In this document: piece after piece, positions 8,562 through 17,099 of the stretch | How positions within the stretch are numbered: position 1 is the stretch's first letter | Layout: every line of letters starts with the position of its first letter | Origin: Butyrivibrio sp. | GTDB lineage: Bacteria; Bacillota; Clostridia; Lachnospirales; Lachnospiraceae | DNA length: 23,248 nt | NCBI RefSeq assembly: GCF_015056685.1 | Contig: NZ_SVFW01000026.1 | Coordinates: 32,008 to 55,255, forward strand | Reading direction: 5' to 3' | The notes under the pieces: model-generated | What the model saw: only the letters and a program-made list of their open reading frames with translations | Databases searched by the model: none | Told to the model about the DNA's origin: nothing | Translations under genes and position numbers: made by a program

Positions 8562-8579
8562 ACGAAAACAGATTTTCGT
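8562..8579. repeat. Short inverted repeat ACGAAAA-N4-TTTTCGT
   Basis: A perfect 7-bp inverted repeat with spacer CAGA lies between the terminator and the next gene's leader. It could be an operator or chance in an A+T-rich spacer; there is no T-tract after it. Confidence 0.35.
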
Positions 8580-8620
8580 AAAAGAGGTAACCAAAAGATA
8601 CTTTTTTTTTAATTTTAAAT

Positions 8621-8629
8621 TGTTATGAT
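8621..8629 (+). promoter_or_regulatory. Possible extended -10 promoter for the surface protein gene
   Basis: TGTTATGAT fits the extended TGnTATAAT -10 form with one change. No convincing -35 hexamer is seen, only a T-rich run around 8602-8610. Transcription would start near 8636 and leave a leader of about 60 bases. Confidence 0.4.
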
Positions 8630-8642
8630 GTTCTCGGAAACG

Positions 8643-8659
8643 GAAATAATGTTGCAGAA
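8643..8659 (+). repeat. 17-base motif shared with the region upstream of the 197-aa protein gene (copy 2)
   Basis: GAAATAATGTTGCAGAA matches the copy at 7744-7760 with one mismatch. It lies 36 bases upstream of the ATG at 8696 and, if the extended -10 promoter is right, just inside the transcript. Confidence 0.4.
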
Positions 8660-8695
8660 AAACAACAATTTATTTTTAAAAGAGAGGGAAATGTT

Positions 8696-11059
8696 ATGGT
8701 AAGTAAAAAGCTTAGAAAGGTGATGCACAGGTCGTTGGCAGTTGCTACATCTGCAATACTAATTGCAACTGCGTCAATTGGAGCAGGATTCACAGTTTCT
8801 GCTGAGGGTGACTACGAGGATGCCACAGAGACAGTCGTTTCTAATCCAGATTCTTCAAAGCCAGATGAACAAAGTTCAAAGGAAGTGGGAAATATTACTT
8901 CTGATTCTGAGGGAATTTATGTAGCAAATGAGGGTAGTGTTACAGCCCATGGTGATGTTGAGGCTAAGGGTACTGGGATACAAAATGAGGGTGGTACAGT
9001 TAATGTAGATGGAAATGTTAATGCTACTGAAGGCAGTACCAGTACCAATTCTAGTGGTATTGAAGTAAATGGAGAGGGAACCGTTACAGTTGGTGAAAAT
9101 GTGACAGGAGCTATTAATGGTATATATGTAACAGGTGGAGGTGTTGTAAATGTTGGTGGTAATGTCACAGGACTAACAGAAGATGGAGTAGGAATTTACG
9201 GTCATTATTCTGATGAAGATAGAGAAGTTAATGGAACTGTAACTGTGGGGGGTGATGTTACTGGGGATTATGGGTTATATATTAATAAAGGAAAAGTAGA
9301 TGTTTCCGGCAATGTGACAGGAGATTATACTGGTGTTACTGCATATGATAAAAGTGATATAAAAGTTGGAGGAGATGTTACAGGTGGTGAATATGGAATA
9401 AGGTCAGATGAATCAACCATATCCGTAGAAGGTAGTGTTACAGGTGGTGGAAAAGGAATAAGGTCAAGTGACTCAACCATATCTGTAGGAGGTAGCGTTA
9501 AGGGTAGTATAGAGTCTGGTATAGAATCAAAGGGGTCCAATATTACTGTAGAAAAAGATGTAGAAGGAAATGCAATTGGAATAGGGGCGTCTACAACCAA
9601 TAAATATGTGTATAATGAACCGGCTGTATTAGATGAAGATTTATATGAAACTGGTTATTTGAGGGAAGCCGGAGAATATGTGAAAATTGAAGAGAATCCT
9701 TCAAATGTTAATGTCGGCGGCAATGTAACCGGTGGAGTATTTGGTGTTCTATCAGATTATGGTAGCACAGTACATGTAAAAGGTGATGTTACAGCAAGCG
9801 GAAAAATCGAAATGGAAGAAACTGAAGATGAGGAATTTGATGATTCTGACAAGGATATTTATTCAAAAATACCTTCCGCTGCTATTGGTGTAATAATTGG
9901 TATGGATAATGATGATGGTCCAAGACTTAGAACACTTGAAATATCAGATGATGAAGACATTGATCCGGAGACAAGAGATAATTGGGAAGAAGATCAGGAA
10001 CCAGAATCTGTAAAGGGGGTTGTAATAGTTGAGGAAACAGTAAAGTCAGAAGACAACGGTAACGGAGCATATGGTGTACTTTTGCTAAATAAAGGATATG
10101 AAACAGCTGCAGAAGTTATTGCGGCAACTCCGGACATAGTTGTATATGAATTTAACCTTGGCGATAATGGAGAAGTTGTGGGCTATCGGGACTATGGGTC
10201 ATTATTTGGTATTCCTGAATATTATGAACTTAGATCCGCACCCATGCTTGCTGCAACCAATGAAGAAGATCCGGTAGATGAGGCTGATATTGATGAAGAG
10301 CCTGTAGATGATGATGATATTGATGAAGAGCCTTCAGATGACGCGGATGAACTTGCACAAGAAGTTATTGATACCGTAAAGGGATTGATAAATTACATAA
10401 TAAAGCATGATGAAGAAGTTACTTTGGATTCTTTGAATGATGGCGAGGATGTAAGAGTATTTGGCGACGGCCTTGAAACTATGAGAATCGGAGAGGTTCT
10501 TAACATTAAATTCCAAGAAGGCTATGAGCTTGATAATGAGGATTATTTAAAAACAATAGCAAGCGTTGAAAAGATATCTGATGGTGTCTACAAGATCACA
10601 TTAAACAGTGAACTTGGTGGAATAAATATCAAAGCACTTAAAAAAGCCATTGAAGAAGAAATAATAGATGATCCGGTTGTTGATCCAGATGAGCCTGACA
10701 ACAAAGAGGATGATCCAATAGATCAGCCGCAGGAAAATAATGATCCTGTAGTAGTAATAATTGAAGAGTCAGATCCTGATCCTGCACCTGATTCTGAATC
10801 TGATCCTGATCCTGAGCCAGCTTCAGCTCCTGCACCTGCAGTAGTTTCTTTAGTAGCTACTACAGTAGCTGAGGCACCAGCTCCAACTCCTGTAGAACCA
10901 GCAGTTCTTGGTGAAAAGAGAGAAGCAGCAGTTCTTGGCGCAAGAAAAGCAAGTACAGATGATACGACCAATTCACCGATAAGAGCAATTATAATTATTA
11001 TTGCTTCACTTGGTGCCTTGGTTGTATGTGGTGCAAAGTATTCTATAAAAGAAAGATAA
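8696..11059 (+). CDS. Cell-surface protein with beta-helix-like repeats and C-terminal membrane anchor
   Basis: The 787-aa protein is probably exposed on the cell surface. It has a basic N-terminus and hydrophobic signal (about 1-36, likely cut after TVSA). About twelve imperfect repeats follow (about 66-370), each roughly 20 residues and built on V-x-V-G-G-N/D-V-T-G then a GIY/GIR turn. This pattern suggests stacked beta-helix coils. A non-repeat part includes an acidic Asp/Glu/Pro block (about 515-560) and a smaller folded region (about 560-655), then an Asp-Pro and Ala-Pro-rich spacer. The C-terminus has two VLGxxR/K motifs (737-742 and 746-751), a hydrophobic helix (about 764-781) and a basic end. 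There is no LPxTG. The repeats resemble adhesin-type passenger domains, but no binding partner can be named. GAGAGGGAAATGTT precedes the ATG as the ribosome site. Confidence 0.85.
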   Translation: MVSKKLRKVMHRSLAVATSAILIATASIGAGFTVSAEGDYEDATETVVSNPDSSKPDEQSSKEVGNITSDSEGIYVANEGSVTAHGDVEAKGTGIQNEGGTVNVDGNVNATEGSTSTNSSGIEVNGEGTVTVGENVTGAINGIYVTGGGVVNVGGNVTGLTEDGVGIYGHYSDEDREVNGTVTVGGDVTGDYGLYINKGKVDVSGNVTGDYTGVTAYDKSDIKVGGDVTGGEYGIRSDESTISVEGSVTGGGKGIRSSDSTISVGGSVKGSIESGIESKGSNITVEKDVEGNAIGIGASTTNKYVYNEPAVLDEDLYETGYLREAGEYVKIEENPSNVNVGGNVTGGVFGVLSDYGSTVHVKGDVTASGKIEMEETEDEEFDDSDKDIYSKIPSAAIGVIIGMDNDDGPRLRTLEISDDEDIDPETRDNWEEDQEPESVKGVVIVEETVKSEDNGNGAYGVLLLNKGYETAAEVIAATPDIVVYEFNLGDNGEVVGYRDYGSLFGIPEYYELRSAPMLAATNEEDPVDEADIDEEPVDDDDIDEEPSDDADELAQEVIDTVKGLINYIIKHDEEVTLDSLNDGEDVRVFGDGLETMRIGEVLNIKFQEGYELDNEDYLKTIASVEKISDGVYKITLNSELGGINIKALKKAIEEEIIDDPVVDPDEPDNKEDDPIDQPQENNDPVVVIIEESDPDPAPDSESDPDPEPASAPAPAVVSLVATTVAEAPAPTPVEPAVLGEKREAAVLGARKASTDDTTNSPIRAIIIIIASLGALVVCGAKYSIKER
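9361..9508 (+). repeat. 60-base tandem repeat inside the surface protein gene
   Basis: Two adjacent 60-base units (9361-9420 and 9421-9480) and part of a third match closely. Examples are GTTACAGGTGGTG, GGAATAAGGTCA and CTCAACCAT or ATCAACCAT at the same register. They encode two of the protein's 20-residue repeats. The DNA-level similarity is higher than between other repeats, pointing to a recent in-frame duplication. Confidence 0.75.
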
Positions 11060-11071
11060 GCTAAATGATGG

Positions 11072-11110
11072 ACTCCCGAGTTGTGTTATGCAATTTGGGA
11101 GTTCTTTTTT
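11072..11110 (+). terminator. Rho-independent terminator after the surface protein gene
   Basis: A 12-bp stem (11072-11083 with 11091-11102, including two G-U pairs) has a 7-base loop TGTTATG and is followed by TCTTTTTTTT. It starts 12 bases after the stop codon. Confidence 0.92.
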
Positions 11111-11200
11111 TTATATTTTTTTAATAATTTTGTGTATATAAAATAACGTATTATTATAAGTGTAGAAACTATCTATATTTCTTTTAAACAGAGGGCAATC

Positions 11201-12739
11201 ATGCAGGGATTATCTAACCATAAACGAAGGGAAGCTTTTATTATTTCAGCAATATATATTTTACTCGTAATTGTTGTAGGTTATCTCGTTCATTTAAGAG
11301 GAATCAATGATCTTGTAGATATATATCTGATCAATATAGGTATTGACGCTGTGGGTATGATGATCGGTTATGTATTATATATCTGCTGCCTTGTTGATGT
11401 TCAAAAAACAGGTGCAAATCTAAAGCACTTGCTTTCTCTTATAAACGTTGCATATCTGGGACTTTTCACAGATGCCTGCGCATGGCTTTTGGATGGTGTT
11501 CCAAGCTTGAGGGTTTTGAATATTATTGATAATACTTTCTATTATTTCTGTGCTCCAGTGGAGGCTTACTTTTTCTGGCTCTATACTATGACCTATCTTA
11601 AGGTCAACAAGGGTGTCGTTAAGAATCTGGGAATAATAGCAAAGATTGGCTTGTATATTGCTGTTGGCATGCGAATAATTAATCTTTTTACCGGAGTGTA
11701 CTTTACTGTTGATGAAATGGGAATTTATCACAGAAGCGCGTACTATCCTATTTCAATGATATATGCTTTCTTTACAGCATTTTCAGCTCTTGCTGCAGTT
11801 GTTATTGAGAGAAAACAGCTTGAAAAATATCAGATATATACCTTCTTTGTATATGCATTTGCACCTCTATCTATGGGGATTTTTACAATAGGTGTGTATG
11901 GGCTTTCTCCGACAGCAGCGACAGTTATGCTGACAATTCTTCTTATGTACTGCATATTAAATGTTTCTCAGGGCCGCGCGAAAGCTGTTGCTGACAGAGA
12001 TCTTGCGCTTGCATCATCAATTCAGGAAAATGTTCTTCCAAAGATTTTTCCTTTCAGACCTGACAGAGAGGAATTTGACCTTTATGCATCAATGAATCCT
12101 GCCAAAGAAGTTGGCGGAGATTTCTATGACTTTTTTATGGTAGACGATAACCATATAGCCCTTGTAATGGCTGATGTTTCAGGTAAAGGAATACCTGCAG
12201 CGCTGTTTATGATGGTTGCAAAGACACTGATAAAGAACAGAGTCCTTGCGGGGGACAGCCCCTCACAGGCTTTAATGAATGTGAATGAACAGCTTTGCGA
12301 GGGAAATACTGCTGAGCTTTTTGTAACAGTATGGCTTGCTATTTTTGACCTTACAACAGGAAAAGGAACAGCGGTTAATGCAGGTCACGAGCACCCTGCA
12401 TTTAAGAAGAAAGATGGAGATTATGAGCTTGTGATATACAGGCATTCTCCGGCAGTTGCAACAATAGAAGGCATAAGATACAAAGAACATGAATTTGAAC
12501 TAAAGCCAGGAGATACGCTTTTTGTTTATACCGACGGTGTTACAGAAGCTACAAATATAAACAATGAACTTTTTGGAGAGGAAAGGCTTGTTGAAGCCCT
12601 TAATTCAGATAAAGAAGCCACTCCACAGCAGGTTCTTTCAAATGTAAAGAGTCATATTGAAGACTTTGTTAAAGATGCAGATCAATTTGATGATATAACT
12701 ATGCTTTGCCTTAAGTATAATGGGCCGGCAGGATCATGA
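11201..12739 (+). CDS. Multi-pass membrane SpoIIE/RsbU-type PP2C serine phosphatase
   Basis: A membrane-embedded sensor fused to a PP2C phosphatase domain. Proteins of this class usually dephosphorylate an anti-sigma antagonist or a similar regulatory protein. The 512-aa product has about eight hydrophobic segments (near 12-32, 40-62, 78-98, 115-133, 147-167, 183-202, 211-230 and 236-255). A linker helix follows (DRDLALASSIQENVLPKIFP, 265-284), then the phosphatase domain (about 290-506). Metal-binding and catalytic motifs are intact: EVGGDFYD (303-310), ADVSGKG (324-330), NAGHEHPAF (393-401), YTDGVTEA (443-450) and DDITML (497-502). AGAGGGCAATC precedes the ATG. No anti-sigma or antagonist gene is adjacent, so the target is unknown. 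It lies between terminators or gaps and may be a single-gene unit. Confidence 0.92.
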   Translation: MQGLSNHKRREAFIISAIYILLVIVVGYLVHLRGINDLVDIYLINIGIDAVGMMIGYVLYICCLVDVQKTGANLKHLLSLINVAYLGLFTDACAWLLDGVPSLRVLNIIDNTFYYFCAPVEAYFFWLYTMTYLKVNKGVVKNLGIIAKIGLYIAVGMRIINLFTGVYFTVDEMGIYHRSAYYPISMIYAFFTAFSALAAVVIERKQLEKYQIYTFFVYAFAPLSMGIFTIGVYGLSPTAATVMLTILLMYCILNVSQGRAKAVADRDLALASSIQENVLPKIFPFRPDREEFDLYASMNPAKEVGGDFYDFFMVDDNHIALVMADVSGKGIPAALFMMVAKTLIKNRVLAGDSPSQALMNVNEQLCEGNTAELFVTVWLAIFDLTTGKGTAVNAGHEHPAFKKKDGDYELVIYRHSPAVATIEGIRYKEHEFELKPGDTLFVYTDGVTEATNINNELFGEERLVEALNSDKEATPQQVLSNVKSHIEDFVKDADQFDDITMLCLKYNGPAGS

Positions 12740-12834
12740 ATTTAATACTTTTTTTATCGTTTTATTATTAGCATGGATAGCTTTTTACCCGATAAATATC
12801 TAAGAAGTGTGTTGTTTTTTACATGGAGGTGTTT

Positions 12835-15800
12835 ATGGGTAAAAAGCTAAAAAGTATCCTTGTAGTTTTATTATCTTCAGTGATGGTTGTGACATCGCCT
12901 TTACTTATCGGTGTCAATTCATTTACTTCTTATGCAGCAAGCATATCTGTTTATGATCAGTTACAAAAGCTGTATCCTATAGGGACAGTTCTTAAATCAG
13001 ACTCTTTTGCCGGACTACTGATCTCATATGATGGAAAAGAAACATATGAGGTAAAAGACGGTTCCAATAAAGTAGCGCTGAATATAACTGTTTTAGACGA
13101 AAAACTTGCAAAGACAAGTTTGCCTTCACTTAAATTTTTCTTTGGCCTTAACAAGCTTGAATTAAAAAAAGGTAAAACCTTAAGTTTTTCTGCTATTTTT
13201 ACGGGTATTTCAAAAGAAGGATATAAATCTTTATTACAAAAAACCGGAAATAAAACTCTTATAGATGCGCTTGAAAATGGAACTGAGATTCCTATGAGCG
13301 TATTAACTGCAATTGCAGATACAAGGGAGTTTGAGGCTTTTGACACTGCCATAGCAGAAGCTGTTAAAGAACAGGCTGAGCTTGAAAGAGAAAACACACA
13401 GGATCCAGGAGAAGATACTAGTGATTCTGAAGATCAAGATATTATTGATCTTTATACCAGAACTATTATGATCTTTTTAAATGGTACAGACCTTGAGTCA
13501 AATTCTTGTTTCGGTACCAAAAATATGCTGGATCTTTTAAGAGCTAATATACCTGATAATACAAAGATATACATCACTACAGGCGGCACAAATAAATGGC
13601 ACATGAATGATGGAGATTACTACGCAGATTACGCCTGTAATTTACTTTATCCAGGCAAGCAGATAGCTGAACTGGATGAAAATGAGAAAAAAGAAGTTAA
13701 TAAATATGCTGATGAGCTTTATAATCTGTATGCTACGGATATTTCTCGGGATGTGCAGATATATGAAGTGCTTAAAGACGATAATAATACAAATTATCTT
13801 TCTTTACGTGAGACATATACAGATCTTTACTTCCTGGACAACACGTATCTTACCGATTTTATTGATTACGTTACTTCTTCAACCAGTTCTGAGTATTATG
13901 ATCTTATTTTATGGGATCATGGCAATGGAATAAAAGGATATGGTTTTGATGAAATCTATGATAATGATGTAAAAGAAGGAAAGACCGATAAAAGGAATGA
14001 TGTAGGTTTTACATTAGACAAGCTGATGGCTTCAATTGAAAATTCAGATTTTATACAAGACGGCAAGAAATTTGATTTCATAGGCTTTGATGCCTGCCAG
14101 ATGGCTACAATTGAAGTTGCAGACGCTCTACATGGATATTCTGACTATCTTATTTTCTCTGAAGAAAACGAACCGGGTGCAGGCTGGGATTACTATGAAT
14201 TTATGACTGCTTACAGTGAAAATCCCGATATGGAAACAACTGAACTTGCAACTAATATTATAGATTCATATATGGATCAGTATAAGGACAATTCAGGTAA
14301 TATAACACTTGCACTATTTGATTGTTCAAAGATGGATGATTTAGATGAAGCTTTGAGCGACTTTGCACTTGCTTTACTTGGTGATATTAAAGATATTACA
14401 GGCTATGAAATGGTAATAACAACAATTGGAAAAGAAGGTGATTATGGAGTTAAAAATGGTTACGACAATAATTGCCTCTTAGATATTGTTAAGCTTTGTA
14501 ATAAGCTAAGTAATGAACAAGGAATAAGCCCTGCATTACAAAATGCAAGCATAAATCTTAAAAATTCAATTAATAATAATGCAATCATATATGCATGTGG
14601 AAAAGATAAAGAATATGTAAACTGTGGTCTTAGTATCAATTTTCCAATACAGCCTTTTACAAGGGTATATGCAGGCAAAAATGAAAAGGGCGATCTGAAC
14701 TACATAAATGCCAAAGCATCAGATGTGGAAGAAATATACGGTAATATAAATGCCAATGATGTCTATATGAAGGCTTATGCACAATTGGCGTTAACAACTG
14801 TTTCAGCATTTGTAGTTGGTGACCTTTGGAAAGATACTACGAATTATAATGTAGATGATATAATCAAGATCCTTGAAGATAAAAGCGAAGATTATAAAAC
14901 AAGTGTCCTTATTGAAAAAGCTGGTATAGATTTTGAAGAGGCAAAAGATTTAAAAAAAATCATCAGCTACTTTGTTGAAAATCGCGTGAAAAAAAATAAT
15001 ATTACGATAACCAAAGATGACGAAAAGCAAACTGCTACTATAAAAATTGTCAATGTTGATCCAGTTGTTATTGATGATACTGTAAACGTACAGGTTGCAT
15101 TAAAAATTGATGACACATATCAGGATATAGGGCAAACATCTCTTTTCACATCTGCATCAGAAAAATCTACAGATAATAGAAGTGTAAGTATTACAGTTAA
15201 ACCATTTGATCAGAAATGGTATACGTTAAACGACCAGATAACAAGTTTTTACATGACTTATTTTGACAGTGAAACAAATACTTATTACGGATATATTCCA
15301 TTGACCATATGGAATAACGTAGGTGATGTAGCTACACCTGATGGCTATGAGAAAAGAGAGAATTATTTTAAAAAAGCTGCTAGTGATGGCAAGTTAAGAA
15401 CTATCTTTTTGAATGTATCCTCTGAAAATGATAAGTTTACATTTGATTCATATCAGGATATAAGCAATGGAGAGGCTGGACCTTATAACGATGTCGAATC
15501 TCTTGAGGGGTGCTATCTTGAGCTTTTAAGTGGTGCTTCATATATTGTTGATGGCGCAACAGATGTCATGATCCATTCGATTGGCACTGTATTTTTTGAC
15601 AAGGAAAATTCCTTAAAACTTCAGACTATTACTGATTTGATGCCTATATATACATTAAGTGACAGTTATGGTAATCAGTATGAGCTAAGCAAAGATGAAT
15701 TTGGTTCAGATGTCCTGGAAACTTATGTAACTAAGGTTGATGGTTATGATACAACATTTGAAAAAAGTCAGGCATTAGCTGAAAAAGTACGTAAGCAGGC

Positions 15801-16413
15801 AGCAGAAGATGCTGAAGGCATGGCCCAAAATTCTGAAAATGATCAGAGTGCTGATGAAACAGATTCAGACAAGAGTTTAAGAGCTGCTGGAACCGATGAA
15901 CCAACTGAACCTACAATCAGTGAGGCTAAATCAGAAACAACTGATGCCGTAGAAGTTACAGAAGATGCTGCAGCAGAAGAGGAAAGTGCTGAAGAAACTG
16001 CTGATGATCATATAGTTGAGGAAGGTGTAGTAGCAGATAACACCGAAGAATCAGAGATTTTAGAGGCAACAAAGGAAACAGAAGAATCAGAGAATTTGGA
16101 AGAAGCAAAAGAAGCTGATGATGTAGATAGTGCAGAAATTAAAGAAACATCAGATGACGCTAATAACGTTGAAGAAACATCTAATGTAGAAGCTTCAAAT
16201 CCAGATGCTCAGAGTAATACTGAAGATTCTGACAAAAATGTATCTATAGATAATGAAGATGCAATAAAGCAGTCGGAAGACGCAATTGTAAATGAGGATA
16301 CAGCTGAAGCTAACGACGCAGAGCCTGATGCAGGTGATGCTCAGCAGGATGATAACAATGATGAGTCTGGTGAAGACAGTACAAGTGAAGAGTCTAATGA
16401 AAACCAGGAATAA
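12835..16413 (+). CDS. Large secreted clostripain-family (C11) cysteine protease with acidic tail
   Basis: A secreted or surface cysteine protease; C11 enzymes usually cleave after Arg or Lys. The ATG at 12835 is chosen because GGAGGT (12825-12830) serves it; an in-frame ATG at 12823 would overlap that site. The 1192-aa protein has a signal peptide (about 1-35, likely cut after SYA), an N-terminal region (36-200), the C11 core (about 208-620), more beta-rich sequence (to about 1000) and a roughly 180-residue tail dominated by Glu, Asp, Ser, Thr, Asn and Ala. The catalytic pair is visible: His362 in ILWDHGNG and Cys421 in GFDACQMATIEVADAL, with the family's EENEPGAGWDYYEF nearby. There is no LPxTG or terminal membrane helix. 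It is much longer than clostripain (about 526 aa). Confidence 0.9.
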   Translation: MGKKLKSILVVLLSSVMVVTSPLLIGVNSFTSYAASISVYDQLQKLYPIGTVLKSDSFAGLLISYDGKETYEVKDGSNKVALNITVLDEKLAKTSLPSLKFFFGLNKLELKKGKTLSFSAIFTGISKEGYKSLLQKTGNKTLIDALENGTEIPMSVLTAIADTREFEAFDTAIAEAVKEQAELERENTQDPGEDTSDSEDQDIIDLYTRTIMIFLNGTDLESNSCFGTKNMLDLLRANIPDNTKIYITTGGTNKWHMNDGDYYADYACNLLYPGKQIAELDENEKKEVNKYADELYNLYATDISRDVQIYEVLKDDNNTNYLSLRETYTDLYFLDNTYLTDFIDYVTSSTSSEYYDLILWDHGNGIKGYGFDEIYDNDVKEGKTDKRNDVGFTLDKLMASIENSDFIQDGKKFDFIGFDACQMATIEVADALHGYSDYLIFSEENEPGAGWDYYEFMTAYSENPDMETTELATNIIDSYMDQYKDNSGNITLALFDCSKMDDLDEALSDFALALLGDIKDITGYEMVITTIGKEGDYGVKNGYDNNCLLDIVKLCNKLSNEQGISPALQNASINLKNSINNNAIIYACGKDKEYVNCGLSINFPIQPFTRVYAGKNEKGDLNYINAKASDVEEIYGNINANDVYMKAYAQLALTTVSAFVVGDLWKDTTNYNVDDIIKILEDKSEDYKTSVLIEKAGIDFEEAKDLKKIISYFVENRVKKNNITITKDDEKQTATIKIVNVDPVVIDDTVNVQVALKIDDTYQDIGQTSLFTSASEKSTDNRSVSITVKPFDQKWYTLNDQITSFYMTYFDSETNTYYGYIPLTIWNNVGDVATPDGYEKRENYFKKAASDGKLRTIFLNVSSENDKFTFDSYQDISNGEAGPYNDVESLEGCYLELLSGASYIVDGATDVMIHSIGTVFFDKENSLKLQTITDLMPIYTLSDSYGNQYELSKDEFGSDVLETYVTKVDGYDTTFEKSQALAEKVRKQAAEDAEGMAQNSENDQSADETDSDKSLRAAGTDEPTEPTISEAKSETTDAVEVTEDAAAEEESAEETADDHIVEEGVVADNTEESEILEATKETEESENLEEAKEADDVDSAEIKETSDDANNVEETSNVEASNPDAQSNTEDSDKNVSIDNEDAIKQSEDAIVNEDTAEANDAEPDAGDAQQDDNNDESGEDSTSEESNENQE

Positions 16414-16473
16414 GTATCAGACCTTTGTGGGATATTAGAAACCATGTTTGAGAAAAAATGAGGGCTGTCTTTT

Positions 16474-17028
16474 ATGGGCAAAGTATTTGATGAAAAAAGC
16501 GTGACACTGAGAAATCAGATATATGAGATTCCCGAGGGAACAATTATACTTCGGGAAGGCGAAAGAAATCTTGACATGTATAAAATCTTAAGTGGTCATG
16601 TTGAAATGTACACAGGGTATGGTACTGAAAATGAAGTACTCCTGGGAATACTTTGTCCCGGCAGCTGCTTTGGTGAATTTGGAATTCTTACAAAAAAGCC
16701 TGCAATATATACGATCATTTCTTTTTCTAAGATTAAACTACTTAGAATAACTGAGGAACTGCTTAATGATTTCATGAGAGATAATCCGGGTAATGTTATT
16801 CAGATCATGACAAATATGGCAAATAACATGCTTATGATGCAGCAGGAGATTGCTGAGCTTTCAAATGTTGCAAATGAACTTAGTCAGACTGAAAGTGCCA
16901 TAACAAGAAATAGCATAAAGAATATGCTAAAAAATTATGCTATTTTTGAAAATAACAGGCCCAAAAATCATTTTGAACCCGGCACAAAAATGTATTTTAT
17001 GGATGAAGCCAGAAGGAATCAACCATAA
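16474..17028 (+). CDS. Stand-alone cyclic-nucleotide-binding-type domain protein
   Basis: The 184-aa protein has the beta-roll of the cNMP/Crp effector domain (about 12-128): YEIPEGTIILREGE (17-30), ILSGHVEMY (38-46), LGILCPGSCFGEFGIL (57-72). A helical segment (about 105-140) resembles the Crp dimer helix. The remaining 45 residues (NSIKNMLKNYAIFENN onward) do not form a recognisable winged helix, so it is unlikely to bind DNA in the Crp way. The phosphate-binding cassette keeps FGE, but the Arg expected in the R-x-A-T position appears to be absent (KKPAIYT), so cyclic nucleotide binding is doubtful. It lies 60 bases after the protease gene with no terminator between, so the two may be co-transcribed. 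A strong terminator follows. Confidence 0.82.
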   Translation: MGKVFDEKSVTLRNQIYEIPEGTIILREGERNLDMYKILSGHVEMYTGYGTENEVLLGILCPGSCFGEFGILTKKPAIYTIISFSKIKLLRITEELLNDFMRDNPGNVIQIMTNMANNMLMMQQEIAELSNVANELSQTESAITRNSIKNMLKNYAIFENNRPKNHFEPGTKMYFMDEARRNQP

Positions 17029-17063
17029 AATCCAGTCATTCGAGCAAAAGATAATATACATAT

Positions 17064-17096
17064 AAAAGGGATTCCCAATTATCGGGAATCCCTTTT
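17064..17096. terminator. Bidirectional terminator between convergent genes
   Basis: A perfect 13-bp stem, AAAAGGGATTCCC / GGGAATCCCTTTT (17064-17076 with 17084-17096), has a 7-base loop. The flanking A and T runs let it act on both strands. It serves the cNMP-domain gene on plus and the small peptide gene on minus. Confidence 0.92.
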
Positions 17097-17099
17097 ATT

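Noticed and set aside
8642..8656. Possible sigma-54 promoter in the shared 17-base motif (GG then TTGCA)
   Set aside because: The first copy of the motif lacks the essential GG, and the -24 element is otherwise poor in both.
8891..9805. Regularly spaced repeats considered as a CRISPR array
   Set aside because: The repeats are in frame, continuous with a signal-peptide-bearing protein and vary as protein repeats do; there are no unique spacers.
8917..10971. Several open frames on the minus strand opposite the surface protein gene
   Set aside because: They are Pro/Ser/Thr- or Gly/Ala-rich mirror images of the repeats and acidic blocks, lack ribosome sites and match no known protein pattern.
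12769..12795. Possible sigma-28-like promoter (CCCGATAA at 12788-12795) before the protease gene
   Set aside because: The -10 part is close to consensus, but the expected TAAA 15 bases upstream reads TAGC; too weak to annotate.
12740..12834. Searched for a terminator after the SpoIIE-type phosphatase gene
   Set aside because: T-rich runs are present but no stable stem precedes them.
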